From: Apostichopus japonicus
Lineage: Eukaryota > Echinodermata > Holothuroidea > Aspidochirotida > Stichopodidae
Direction of reading: 5' to 3'
DNA: 64,000 nucleotides
NCBI RefSeq assembly: GCF_037975245.1
Contig: NC_092563.1
Coordinates: 13,134,001-13,198,000, forward strand
The translations under genes and the position numbers were made by a program. Positions 1 to 12,625 of this stretch are shown here, piece after piece. Each line of letters starts with the position of its first letter. Position 1 is the stretch's first letter. A model generated the notes under the pieces. That model made no database searches. It had not been told where the DNA came from and saw only the letters and a program-made list of their open reading frames with translations.

Positions 1-1205
1 TTCATAACTAAACCTGCATCTCTGATTGGTTGAATTCAAACTAGTGGGTTTGGGGTACTGTATGCGATTAATTTTAAATGTGGAATTTTGTCGTGGATAC
101 TTTTCTCATTCTCTGCAAATATCCTTAATTACTCGCCAATTAACGATGTTGACAGGGAAAAACTTGGCTGATATCTTAGTTTGCTGTTTTGTGATTGATA
201 TATGTGAAAAACTCGATGGACATGTCAAAAAAAGAGAAAACGGCGACCAAACGCAAAATGCTGCTTTAAGATTCATTTAGCGAAGTATATTTGGGAGGAC
301 GGCTAAGCTTAATTGTTAAACTGCAATCTGATTTTTAGTAATAATTGCTAGGTAGGTAGAGTTTTAAAAAATTTTAAAAACAAGTTAAATAACCACTTTT
401 TAAGGATGGAAAACTCGTAAATTACTCAATTCATTTTTTACTTTCCCTGAAACCAAAATGCTGTACAAGTACAAAGGCAGATCCAAACATACAAAACCTC
501 TCAATAGACTCTGTTGGCCTTTTAAAGGACGACTATTTTCAAGAACTTTATATCTTATTTTACAGAGACACATTATTTAAAATTTCTATCTGCCTGAAAT
601 AAGATCTTATCCATGTATGTAGTTCTTCCCATACATTTCACAGGCAGTACACCTCGTTAAGAATACTGTACATAGAGATAAATCTCATTCTGATAAATCT
701 CAGTCGAAGGTCGACTTTTGCAGAGCGGCAACCTTGTTACCGCTCTGGATCGGGAGTTAAGAGACCCATAATCTATTTAGGCCTTCCAACGATAGGCTTA
801 CTTTATAAACCTCCTTCTTGCTGAGCACTGTAGATTTACCAGGTAGATTCCATCTCTCTCTGATGTGAATTATGCTCACCAATTATGCCTAGCCTACTTC
901 AATGAAGTTTAATTTACCATAATAATCTTCAAGGGGAAGGACAGTCATTGGATTGGTTTCCATCTTAAACCATAAATCGTATCAGTGACGGACAATTTAA
1001 AGTCTGCATTCATGAGCACAAGAGGATCAGACTCAATTCTATACATACAGCACAGTGCAGCACAGCAGAATTCCTGGCAATGGAATCGGACACGAGCTTC
1101 TGGGTTCCGATGGAGACATGAGAGCCCAGTTGGCTCTCTTCTATCTGTGCTACAGGCTCCTGTGTGGCAGGGGGTGGCCGGGGGAGGTCGGGGGTGGCCT
1201 GGATC
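1..1205. other. Non-coding, left edge
   Basis: AT-rich sequence. Nothing supported apart from the possible ATTAAA signal at 907-912 (minus strand) mentioned with the 1.3 kb candidate exon. Confidence 0.4.
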
Positions 1206-1319
1206 TTATGGATTAGCCTCTGCCTCCCATTCTCCATCTCCTTCCCAGTTCTCCGAAGAGAATGTGGTGCATATCTCGCACAGATCTTTTCTAGAACATG
1301 AGCGACATTTAGGGCAGAG
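1206..1319 (-). CDS. Cysteine-rich candidate terminal exon
   Basis: From acceptor tttcacaaag the phase-0 frame reads LCPKCRSCSRKDLCEIC, then TTFSSENWEGDGEWEAEANP and TAA at 1208-1206 (37 residues). Five cysteines in the first 17 residues and an acidic tail are unlikely in random AT-rich sequence, and the block is GC-richer than its flanks. It would follow the 10.0 kb Cys-rich exon in phase. An ATTAAA polyadenylation-type signal on the same strand lies about 300 bases downstream (912-907). Against it: the acceptor's pyrimidine tract is poor, and longer open frames exist here on both strands (985-1344 plus, 1333-1010 minus). Confidence 0.35.
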   Translation of the reverse strand, partial: LCPKCRSCSRKDLCEICTTFSSENWEGDGEWEAEANP

Positions 1320-2833
1320 CTTTGTGAAATCAAAAATTATTTGATATCCGATTGACACACTTGTCAAAGGCTGTTTAATGGCAGCTTCGGAAGAAGGTGG
1401 AGGGTGACCTTAGACAGGGTCATTGGGGACGCAGTGCAAGAATGTTACCAGTTAATAGGCTAGGGTAGATAGGTGTGCATCTAGGTTAAGGAGACAGGTA
1501 AGAGAGGAGTGAAGCAAAAATACAGCACAGTGCTAGAACATTGGACATATTCAATCTACTAAAACCTTTAAAAAATATACAGGGGACAAATAATGAAGAA
1601 AATCTGCAAACTTTTTGAAACTTTCTGATTTGCTCTTCAGACTTCACTAGTGATCACTATTGTGGAAATAAGGTTTGGTCAACAAAATTTTCAAACTCCA
1701 CCAAGTTCTAGTTTGGGTATTTAAGAATGCCGACAATACTTACCTGTCCCCTCTCAGAGCACTCTGATCTACCTACGTTTTACACAATTGGCAACAAGTT
1801 AGCACTGCAGCTGAGAGATGTTGAGAGCTAGGTCCCTGGGACAGTTGCATCAACCTGCCCTCTTGTTTGAACTGTTCAGTTTGCCTGAGTTTACTATGAC
1901 ACTGAAAATAGGCTTTTGTGACTATTATTTATCTCCTATATTCCCAGATTCTCTCCATCAGACATCTAAATTGACCCCAGGCAACAGGGTTATAGCCCTC
2001 TTTCAAAATGTCAATTGTAATCACAACCATATAGAAATACTTGAATGGTGAAACGTTGGCAAAATTTTGTGCTTACATAAAAAAATAAAGCTGTTTTTAT
2101 CATCTGAACTTGTGATTGCTTACAACAAAATTAATAGCTCTGTGATTAAATAGCTACCCTAAAAGAATCCATCTCTTCAAAGTTTCATAAACATTGAAGG
2201 GAGAAGTCTTAGGTATTAGAGAACTTCCATTTGCCAGGGGGAAAAAAATATTTATAAATCTTTTCCATTCACTGCTGATATAGAAATAGCCCTTTATCAT
2301 TCCCTACTATTAACAACACAAACAAGAAAGCAAATGTGAAATGGTTTTTTGAGCTGAGTCGATATTCTTAAATACATTCACTAGCTGAGAGTATATAACA
2401 TGTTGAATCTATGTGATGGTAATGAATCTAACTGACTGACATTGATCTATAGCACCAAAGTTATACATCATCACTTATTTAAGGATGGAAATGTCTACCA
2501 TTTTCATTAGTTATGAAATTACAATTTCATATCTCCTTTTGGATTGTTTTTGAAGGCTTTAATTCTGGATACATTGATAGTTTAGAAGACATTTCAAATA
2601 CATCACTATTCAAGGATAAATAAACGAGACGTCTATTGTTCTGTAAGGAGATTACACCATTGTAATGCATGTACCATGATAGTATGATAGGCTACCCACT
2701 ATGTTGCACTTCCCGGTATGGCAAATTTATATGGCACAATATAAAATTTTTAAAAATGTATTTAAAAATTAAAATAAAACAAGTAGTAACCCTCCTCATA
2801 GAGCTATGTCTGAAGTGAGAAGCAAGTACAATT

Positions 2834-2919
2834 TTAAGCAGTCATCCGATCGTCGTCAAGAACGACCAAGTTCCCGTTCAGACTATCAAAATCAGCTTTG
2901 GAGGTCAACCCACAGGATA
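2834..2919 (-). CDS. Weak candidate terminal exon
   Basis: An 86-base open segment entered in phase 1 (matching the exit of the 7.6 kb candidate) that reads SCGLTSKADFDSLNGNLVVL then DDDRMTA and TAA at 2836-2834. The acceptor (aaccaactag) has no pyrimidine tract, so this is a guess from phase and codon composition only. Confidence 0.15.
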
Positions 2920-3401
2920 CTAGTTGGTTACATCAAATTCATTAATTGAATACCCGTACTTTGGAGACAATGAAAATAAGACAAATATAGTGGTAGTCAT
3001 ATCATCCACCCAAACGAGAGTTTTATTGACCAAACGTTGGTGGTTGTATTCACCAAAAAATTTCTCCCAAAGTGTTCATATGGGTCATGCCTATTTAAGA
3101 AGCATCTTATCCATAACTAACACGCCTGACTATAAACAACATTCTGTTTTTCTTCCCAATGTACGCCATCATATATGTCTGCCAGCGTTAACATTTTTGC
3201 CTTATACCGCTAACATGATCTTTTCGTACCATTAAAATTTCTTAAAGAAAAAGTCGATCAGAAAGACATTAATTTTGCCGATACGTAACCCCTTAAAACG
3301 TCAGAAAGAAATAAAGATCTTATTCCAACACTCTCTTTCTTTATTGCATTAAGTTCATGGCAATAATCGACCCACCTACAAAGCTGAGATGTACTCAACA
3401 C

Positions 3402-3693
3402 GCTCATCTCAACATAATTCAAATAGACTTTTTGTCATCGATTTTCCAACCTTTCCTCTAAAGTAAACAGTGAATGTAATCCTTCATTCATGTCACTGTA
3501 AAATGTTACAGGATATGATTTGGTAAGCATGTAACTCTTTTCAAGTTGCTCATCTCAACATAATTCAAATAGACTTTTTGTCATCGATTTTCCAACCTTT
3601 CCTCTAAAGTAAACAGTGAATGTAATCCTTCATTCATGTCACTGTAAAATGTTACAGGATATGATTTGGTAAGCATGTAACTCTTTTCAAGTT
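3402..3693. repeat. Exact tandem duplication, 146 bp x 2
   Basis: The block starting gctcatctcaacataattc at 3402 is repeated without visible change at 3548. Exact identity indicates a very recent duplication or an assembly artefact. Flanking 1,320-3,400 and 3,700-4,590 show no gene beyond the weak candidate at 2.9 kb. Confidence 0.92.
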
Positions 3694-4595
3694 GTTTACA
3701 CAAACTTTTCTCTCCCCGTTTTTTTTTTTTTCCTTCTTTTTGATTGAATTTTAGTGATGCAAACAGATTCAGGTGCTTCTGTTTTAACTCCAGCTGTTTT
3801 CTCGTAGAATCGGTAACCTAATAAAAACCAGTTCATTTCAATTATATATGTCATGCTCTCTCTCCCTAAAACTGTTACAAAAGTAAAAACTTGAAAAAGT
3901 TTTACTCGATACCAAACTGGGGAGCGAGAAAGAAAAAAAAAATACTGACAGCTTCACATAACCTGACATTTAAAACTTCAGCTCGGGTTTCTGATCTGAT
4001 GAAGCGCAAAAAAAAGACTGAATTTTCCAGAATTTATCAAGCCAAGGTCACATGTTAACTATTGGTAGATCTCGCAAAGACTCATGAGTGCGGTAATTGT
4101 AAAAATGATCACTTGCGATCCTGATTTCTGGAAATTATTGTAAGAGGAGAAAGAACCGTGACAACTTGGATGTGTTTACTTTCCGAAATTGAAATGTGTA
4201 ACCATGGATTCATAATATCCTGAAGTAAGAAAAGAAAAGGGGGGGGGGGGGGGTTTGTCTCAAGAAGTCAAAAGAATATATAGCTCATTAAATAGACATA
4301 TATGATTCCCAGAGTAAAATGAAATAATAATGAGATGTGATGTAGATTTCTTTTTGTTATGTTATTGTAGAGGTTGTGAGTCATCATGTTATCTTCTGAT
4401 TTACACGCAAGTGATAATTTATACCAGAGACTGAGATGAAATGCCATCTATAGAAACAAAGGTTGATTTCTGACGTTTTGTGTATAAATGATTATGGGTG
4501 TGATTGTGTATAATCTAGTGAAATGATTGCTGATTTACATGTACAGTGCTACTGTATGCTGTGCCAGACAATAACGATGCTTAATGCAAAGGCCT

Positions 4596-4671
4596 GATGT
4601 ACAGGTAGATATTTGATGTACAGGTAGATATTTGATGTATAGGTAGATATTTGATGTACAGGTAGATATTT
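4596..4671. repeat. 19-bp direct repeat, four copies
   Basis: Four head-to-tail copies of gatgtacaggtagatattt; the third has one substitution (tataggt). Confidence 0.92.
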
Positions 4672-5109
4672 GTTTACCAATCTAAATCACAGTGCGAAGA
4701 GACTGTTAGCAACTTTTAACCCTTTTCTTTTGTGTGCGTGAGTGTGTGGGTGGGTGTGAGGTTTATTAAATGGTACAGAATTTTGTCAACAGTGCTCGTT
4801 CATAGATAATGTAAGAAAAGAATCACTCCAGTAGGCCCTTGTTTTGAATTACTGAGCAATCTGACCTCTATTCCTCAAACTAATTAATGTACACATCTGA
4901 TTGGTCAGAAACCTGTTTAATTGGGAACCCGTATTTTAAGGTACAAACACAATAAGCTAATTGAGTAACTAGATCAATATATAAGTAAGTAGTTTCATTA
5001 GTACACGTCAGATAATCTTCCGACAACCGCCAATGCAATATCGTGACTTGTCTAACTATAATGTACGTTATTAAGAAATATTGTATTTAAATGTTACAAA
5101 TTTAAGTGT

Positions 5110-5355
5110 TTAACAGACTATATGAGTCAATAATGAGACTATCCGCTTGCTGTAGGCTATTAGCATATAATTACACACTAGCTTGTTAAGGGGTTTAAGC
5201 ATATAACACACTATTCACATTAGGTCTAAGTAAAGACTGTTAAAGTCATTAATGGGACTGCCTGCTTGCTATGTGCTATAAGCATGTAAGAACACACTAT
5301 TCACATCAGGTGTAAGTAAAGAATGTTTGAGTCATTAATGGGACTGCTTTCTTAC
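5110..5355. repeat. Degenerate tandem repeat, about 86 bp x 2-3
   Basis: The segments acacactattcacat, gtaagtaaaga and gtcattaatgggactgc recur in order at about 86-base spacing; a more diverged copy precedes them at about 5,120. The stretch 5,360-7,600 beyond it shows only AT-rich unique sequence, a short GA run (6,055) and no supported gene. Confidence 0.7.
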
Positions 5356-7600
5356 TATGCTAGGGGTGGGGGGAGGGGGATGACCTGGGAGAACGTTTCC
5401 CCCAAAAATATTAGGTGCCTCCCTGGTGGTCCCCAAACAAAATTTTGACATATATCCAAATAAAACCTTCTAGGCAAGAAGATACACAACTTTTTGACTT
5501 CTCCTGACTATTATTTACTCCCATTTACCTACAAAATTCTGCTGATCTGGTAGATATCAGTTCTGGAAATTATCAAACCTGCAATGCTACATGGGAGTTC
5601 ACCTCTTGACCTTCACCAGAGGCTCTTCGGCTTCACGTTTACTGGCACACTGGCCGTTCGCATGGCCTTTACTAGAATCTGTGCCCCCTCCCTCCCCCAA
5701 ATTTTGCTCTCATATCGCTGTGCCCCTTTCCCCTCCCACTGCTGAATGTCTAACAAAGCCAAGTTACTTAAAAGATCTGTTCTTCACTGTGATAGCCTGA
5801 CAGTACTAGTAGTATTCCAGACATCCTGTAAATTACTTTCATAAACTGTCTGCTTGTCCAACCAATGGATATACCATTATTACCATAGTAACCATTGCCA
5901 TAAATTTCTTTGAGCTCGGTATCTGGAAATTAGGATTGAAGGGAAAGTACAATCAAGAAATAATTGGAGAGGCTGATGTTGTTTGTATTAGAAAATTTAT
6001 CGATTTCAAAGTGGGAAATTTAGTCTAAACATTTAGATTCTGGCCAATTAAACAGAGAGAGAGAGAGAAAGAGATTGTGACAGTCATGCTTTAATCTATG
6101 ACAAGCAAAGAAAGGTAATAGAGCCCCATTATGCATTCCATGTAAAAGAAATAACCTACACTATATTAACTGTACAATCATTTTTTGATACAGTACTTCA
6201 AATTGTACTACTACAGGGTAGGTACTAGTAGTAAATAATCACATGTTCATGACACTGTACATTTTTCCAATGTTTTCTCCCATTTTCAAAGATGCAGTAA
6301 ATCAAATATTCAAACCAAATAATGTTGTTAATTCTTTGTTATTGTTTTAGTCAAGATGAATCGATGATTAGATACATGTGGTGCCTGTGTATTTACCGAT
6401 CTCCGTCCATAAAGTTCTCTGTAACATTTCATATGCCGAATTACGTATTTTACCATTCCATATCGTAAATTCTCTTTAACGCTGTCAACATTCACGCAGC
6501 AAGAGAACATTTTGAAGGACACATTCTGCAAAACCTGTGAGTCATTGGTGGTTTCTTGCATTGCACTACATAGTCCAGTCAAAATCGTTCACTAGGCTAC
6601 ACTTTTTTGAAATATTACGTCATGAGGTCAAAATGTCTGCCCACGCATGCGTCCCATTAATGTTTTGGTTCAAAAACATGGACATTTTTAACAAGAATGT
6701 ACCCTGTAATGATTGTGTGTTTATTTACAATGCAATTAGTACCAAAGAAAAGAAGATTCCTCAGACCGTCAAAATCAAATGCATAATGGTTGTTTTAAAT
6801 CAGTCTCTTCAAAAATTGGACACATTACCTGTAGTCTATTTAACATTTATTTAATTACTATGTCAGTGCTTATATTGAAAAACTATTCAATAATGTCATT
6901 TTGGGTTTTCAATTTGATAATTACTCCACTCGTTTGTTCATGCGCATACATCAGATGCTGCAATCTATTATCATTGAACTACAATATTACCTAAACACAC
7001 AAGCACTTAACTAGTTTCCATTCACTGTTGTGAGCAGGACATTCAGTTAATTGCACAATTCCGGTCAGTATATACTTGATACGCAGGAATAGAATTTCTC
7101 CATATTCCCCATTTCACATCTGTCTCGGTGGATTTGACACTTAGCCATTTATTCAAACAGGTTGAAAATGAAGATCACCGTGAAATAAAATACTAGAATA
7201 ATTTCCACGACAGTCCAGTACATACAACATTTCCCAGTCTCTAAAGTTTTACAAAATCTATCCTTTTTCTTCTAGCAGTGGCAAAAAAAATTAAAACAAT
7301 TGCTTTGTACTAGAATATTTCCACGGAATAGTTTCTTACACAGAGGGACCATTTTCTGCAAATTTCCCCAAATTGTGCCATTTTCTTACAGTCAGTGTAT
7401 TTTCTACCCAAGAGAGCAATCCGTACTTGTAAATTCAGGGCAACTTGTTCCAATACTTTGGTGTTTCGCAATCAAATCTTTTCTTGCCCGAGGCATCGTG
7501 TAAGGACCGATCAAATCAATACCGTCATCAGCACAAACTACACCGCCTTCTCAACACTGCACACTGCTGCTCTAAGGAGGCTGAAAACTTAAAAACCTAC

Positions 7601-7704
7601 CTATCATACTGCCAATGGGGTTGACTTTGTCTCGAGTGAAAAATCGAAGCGAATGGTCAGAGCAAGCGGCGGCTATCATAGGCTCTGGTGCATTAGGATT
7701 TTTC
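7601..7704 (-). CDS. WD-like candidate exon
   Basis: A 104-base segment between a good acceptor (ctcttcctttag) and donor (ATAG|gtaggt). Its GC content is visibly higher than the flanks. Entered in phase 2 it reads KNPNAPEPMIAAACSDHSLR and FFTRDKVNPIGSMI. The run P-M-I-A-A-A-C-S-D-H-S-L-R-F-F looks like the b-c strands of a WD blade. It could be a 3' exon of the NWD-like gene (17 kb from the 24.9 kb candidate, whose exit phase fits) or part of another beta-propeller gene. No initiator or stop is contained in it. Confidence 0.35.
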
Positions 7705-9891
7705 CTAAAGGAAGAGAATAATAATATTGAGTACAAGACGTATGCTGAGGAGGAAAAAAAGCTTGGATGATGCAAGAGCCAAAAGAATAAACAAATATCG
7801 GAAATTGCCAGAGAAGTGAATTATGACCCATCAGAGATGCGGTCAAAATCAATCCATTATTTGTGATGGGAGTTGATGCAACAATAAATCAGGGATAATT
7901 AAAATCAATATGATATCAAATGCTTGCAATTGAACGAATTCTAGAAAAGACTGGTTTAATTGATTAATTCTAAATTTAACTAAACAGTTGGTCTGAAGCC
8001 TGAAGGCTGCTAAAAAGAAGGAGGCCTCTGGATATAAATGGTAAAATGTCTGCAGGAAATATTATGACTTCCATTGATACCGTATTAAGTACTGTACACT
8101 GCATTGGAGTGTATCCTGTTTATGAATAAAGTATCTGTGCAGTGATGCAATGTATGGCTCATGTCCTGTACAGTAAACAACTAAATTGAATAACGAGTGA
8201 CATACAGTACATCTAGCGAAGATCAGGATGCAGTGCACTGGGGCAGGGAAGAGCAGTAGAGGGGCCTGGGGGGTGGGGATATTATTTTCAATTGCATTCA
8301 CTGTTTTGCACCCCTTCACATATTTGAAGACATGTGCTTATAATTCTAGTGCAACAGACTGTGTGAAGCAATGTAGGCAAAACAGATTGGCACTTGAAAC
8401 ATTTTTCGACAAAAGGTTGCAACTTACTTGGAAGTGACACATTGGTGGAAGAAAAACATTTCAGCTATAGACCATAGCATTGTTCATATATGGCTTATTT
8501 GTGTTCTTTTGCAAGTGTTTTCTCGAGACATGGTTTGCTTGTTTGAAAGTAATATTGGTCACAGAAATGTTGTATTAACTACAGTAGTGTGGTCTGAGGC
8601 ACAGTATCATCATGGATGCTCTTTCAAAGGACAGGGTTTTCAACCAGAGAGGCAGAAAATTATGCAGCAAATTTTTCATAAAGAAAGCTAACTAATGCCA
8701 ATGGACCATCCCTTTAAGTGCTTCCTTTAAAGTCTCAGACTCAAAACCACCCTGTAGTTGTAAGATGTTTTCAAACACTTCGCTCCCCCCCCCTCCATTG
8801 TACCCAGCATGTACTGGCAAGTTTTATCAATATTAATGTTATTTTACATCAATGTTATTATAAATATTTATTACTTATGTATATTAATGTGTGGTAGCAC
8901 GAGACATATCCTGACCAAAGTGCCTGTCTTAGGATTTAAAAGAGCTTTTTCAGTTGATTTTGATATAATTTGTCATATTAATCAATACACACATCCCATA
9001 ACAAGACATTCATAAGCTTGTGCGAACCATTTTCATTCTGAACTCAGAAAGAAAAGCAGACAACTTGAGGAACTTCTCTTTTGCTCTTTACAAGTAATAA
9101 AACACTGATATCAAAAATTGTATCAAAGACAAGAAAATATTTACAATCAAATATAATCTTAAATTACGTGTGCTTGCAAATTAAAGTTGATCTGACGAGA
9201 CATCGCGGAGAATGTCTTAATTCGACTGATCGTATTTGCATCTTTGGTAAAATTTGATCCGATTCTCGCGTCTTAAAACAGAGATAAATTCTGAATGCGA
9301 ACAAGATCTGAAGTTTGAAACTGCCTTAAGGTTCACTCAGCTTTGCTGGAAAGTTTTAACCCTTATCGACAAAATCGACAAAAAAGAAAAGGGAGGAAAT
9401 TCTGCGGTGTGAAGTGGAGCTGAATTTCAGTCTCTACGATAAAAGCAATAATTAGCAAGGTCTGGTTGTCTCTTTAGTACTTAACTATATTTTTCGGCGT
9501 ACAGAGTGTTGTCAAGGAATCAGTACCACAAAAAACAATCTTATTTATTTCCATCTATCTGTGTGTCAAGATATATTTTTATTGTGCAATTATCCTGTTT
9601 TGTGTGATCATATAATGTACAAAATAAGAACTCGCATATTTCTGAAAGGGTGGGGGGGGGGCGGGGAAAGGGTGTGCGCTCAAAATATGTGTCATTCTCA
9701 AAAATGAAACAGGTCTTTAAAGGAATTAGGAAAACACACCCCATTAAACTTCTTGTGTTACAAGTCAACTTACAGTAAACACTGTGTCACTTTATCGATA
9801 CAGTTTTAGTATGCCGTTGAAAATCTCCACAGACTTGTGAAGAACTCATCTATTAAAAGTCTCATCGGTACAAAACCGGCTGACAACTCAC

Positions 9892-10026
9892 CTCTTTTGT
9901 ACATCCATTTCGAGGACATAAAGGTTTTTCTCCGGGGCAGCGATCGATGATACATTGCTGAGATGGAGCTTCGTTATCGGGGCAAATAGAGTACTGGACA
10001 TCTTGCCAAGTTGACAAGCAATAAAG
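9892..10026 (-). CDS. Cysteine-rich candidate exon, unidentified gene
   Basis: A 135-base segment (45 codons, phase 0 at both ends) between a good acceptor (ttccttgcag) and a strong donor (GAG|gtgagt). The translation has six cysteines: C-x11-C-x9-C-x4-C-x6-C-x4-C, including CPDNEAPSQQC, IIDRCPGEKPLC and PRNGC. The 'P-S-Q-Q-C-x4-C-P' part recalls the end of a thrombospondin type 1 repeat, which would make this a secreted or extracellular protein, but one partial repeat is weak evidence. It is unlike the NWD protein and probably belongs to a different gene on the same strand. It could join in phase to the Cys-rich segment at 1.3 kb. Confidence 0.5.
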
Positions 10027-10339
10027 CTGCAAGGAAGAAATGAATATATTCTCAAATTCAAAACTAATTTGATTTGAATGATTTCTCCAAAAGGAAATGA
10101 AACAAAAATATACTTTTGACAGGAAAAACAAAAAACAGATTTTATTATACTTCACAAACTGTCATCCAAATTGATTGTTTATACAGTAAGATGCCAAAGA
10201 GCATCAATTGCAATTTCTATATTTGCTATAAAATAAATCAATGTACAGTACTATCATAAAACAGCTATGGACCTATACTGAGTGTGTGTGTGTTTGTGTA
10301 CAGTAATTGAGAGACAGAACATTGTGTTAAGGTAAAAGT

Positions 10340-11290
10340 AGAAGCTAAACTTGCTTTGGATTACATCAAATTTAATGGACAACAATCTCTGCCTACAGAA
10401 TATTGCCTACGGGAAAAAAACACTTAGAAGCAGGCACACTTGAAGCAGTGGAAAAATTGGCATTTATTAAACTGCTTTAGGCTGCCATTACCAGGCATGA
10501 AACTGAATAAACTGAACTCTCTTTATTACCCATATTACAGTGAGCATATTCTTTAAATTGGTCATAAACAGTATAATTTGTGTAATCATATCTAGACAGA
10601 ACATTGTGTGGAAAAGAGCTGGATTTGAAAATCATTAAAGTGCTATATGACTGTATGTTCTTTGATGATGTCATTCATGATGTGAATGGTTCTTGCTTTG
10701 TTTAGATTACATCAGATTTAATGGAACAATCTCTGTTAGGATGCTGATATAACTATGCCTAAAGGACTAAACAAGCAACCACACGAAAAGCCATGGAATA
10801 GTTGGATCTATTTAACTGCCTTAGGCGGCCGTTACAGCGCAAGCTTTAAACTCTGAAAGGTCACACATAAATTTGTTTATTATCCATTTGCAGTCAATAT
10901 TTAAAGTTTACAACATTCGTCAGTGTAATGAGAGATAACATTGCAGAAGGGCCCTGATGGATTTTAAATCGCTACTGGTCTACAGCTATTAAAAACAGAG
11001 ATTAACTGAAGATGTTTATAATAATGATGTTATTAGTAAAGTGCTCTAGCAGTAACTACCTTGTTTGGGTATTAACCTCAATTGGACAGCACACTCTCTG
11101 TTTTTAAATGGCAGCATGCCTGGAGAACCAAACAAGCAGCCACTCTGAAGCAGTGAAAGGTTGCATTTTAATATTTGACTGCGTTAGGGTTGCCATTACT
11201 GAGCTTGAATCTTAAAAGGGAAATAATTCTCTTTATTAACGATTGCAGTTTAAAGTGTATTTAAATGTTACAGTTAGTCAAATCTGCATC
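10340..11290. repeat. Degenerate tandem triplication, about 350 bp unit
   Basis: Three diverged copies share, in order, a cttgctttg-like start, 'acaatctctg', 'gaagcagtg', 'ttaggctgccatta' (10,479; 10,821 and 11,185 in variant form) and 'ctctttattaac'. Spacing is about 342 and 364 bases. Old duplication; no coding potential seen. Confidence 0.65.
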
Positions 11291-12175
11291 AATTGGGAAA
11301 TGTCAATCATCTGTCTTGAATTTAAGAACAATATTCTCAAAGTTTCTCAATATCCAATGATATATATTAACTTAAAAACTTATACACATCTACTGAATGG
11401 TAATACATGCATGCACAAAACACAGTTGAATGGTGCAAGATACTGTAAAAGCCAGTACTCATTAGTACAAACAAAACACATCTCAGGGAAAAATTTAATG
11501 TTATAAATTTAGATGTTTTGAAGGCTCTGAACTTTTCTTAAGTTTGTTGTCTATATAAAATATTATCATTACTGCTTACAAAACTGTCATACATCTTTTC
11601 ACTTGAATAGTAATTTGATCATTTTCCATCCAGCATTTTGCGATGCGATTCCAGATATATTCCTAGATATATATAGATTATAACGTCTTGGCAGGGCACA
11701 TGTACAGTTGAGTAGGTACTGTACTTTGTCATTGTTTGGGAAAGATGTCTCAGCCTTATCCCCAATCTCCCCAAGGATAAGAAAAATGTCATTACCATAA
11801 ATCTAGTCAAGGTTACAAACCAAATTTTCTAACATGAGCTGCTGTCCAATCAAGTTTATTTTGACATATAAATTTCCTTGTATTTTCTCGGTGAGAAAGA
11901 AATCCTTGAGAAAAAGATTGCACCGCAGGCTACAATAGAAAAAATTGTGGAAAGTAGGTGAATACCGATACTTTTAGCTTTCTTGGAATGATTGGGGACA
12001 ATTCTTCCTGACATCGTAATCATTCAAAGCAATATATTTCTCAAGTCATTAGGACTTGCTAACAACTGCTGTGAGTGTTTCAGGCTATTAAAGGTACTCC
12101 ATCTTAAGAATACTCCAAAAGGCTTTATCGTCTCAATCAAATCAAAGAAAGCCTAAAGCAATGTGTTGGTCCTTA

Positions 12176-12243
12176 GAGGCATCAAGGATCATTGTGTGGT
12201 GCACATTTCGAGGCATCAAGGATCATTGTGTGATGCACATTTC
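12176..12243. repeat. 34-bp tandem duplication
   Basis: gaggcatcaaggatcattgt... occurs at 12,176 and 12,210 with one change (gtggtg/gtgatg). Confidence 0.9.
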
Positions 12244-12514
12244 AAACTAGAATACTCGTTTAGCCAAGCATTTTGATGCACCCAGTTGTGACAAATTTTG
12301 TTTTTTAAATTTACTAATTATATTTTCATGTCATGCTACAAATAGCTCGTACTGACAGTATGAGCAGTTAGAATATTCTGTGTCTATACGATTTAAAGGT
12401 TAGAAACTGTTTATGCTGTTAGTACAAGTGCTTGAAGCATGGTATGAGAGGACTGTTTAGGGTGGTATTAGCAATGGAAAGTCTTCTCAATTGGCTGTAT
12501 CCAGAAAAATTTAT

Positions 12515-12625
12515 TTGCATGTAAGAAATTTAATTATATATGACTAATATGAGATCTGGTTTTTCAGAAGTGTGGTATTAAACCTGGATCTCATATATAT
12601 AATTAAATTTCTTACAGTACATGCA
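12515..12625. repeat. Inverted repeat
   Basis: The arm gtaagaaatttaattatata (about 12,521) recurs inverted near 12,597-12,616, and gagatctgg recurs inverted as cctggatctc at about 12,585. Arms of roughly 40 bases enclose a short spacer. It looks like a small foldback element or MITE. Confidence 0.75.

Noticed and set aside
985-1344. 119-codon open frame on the plus strand
   Set aside because: Opposite to a better-looking Cys-rich frame; no recognisable domain and low-complexity Gly/Ser/Trp content.
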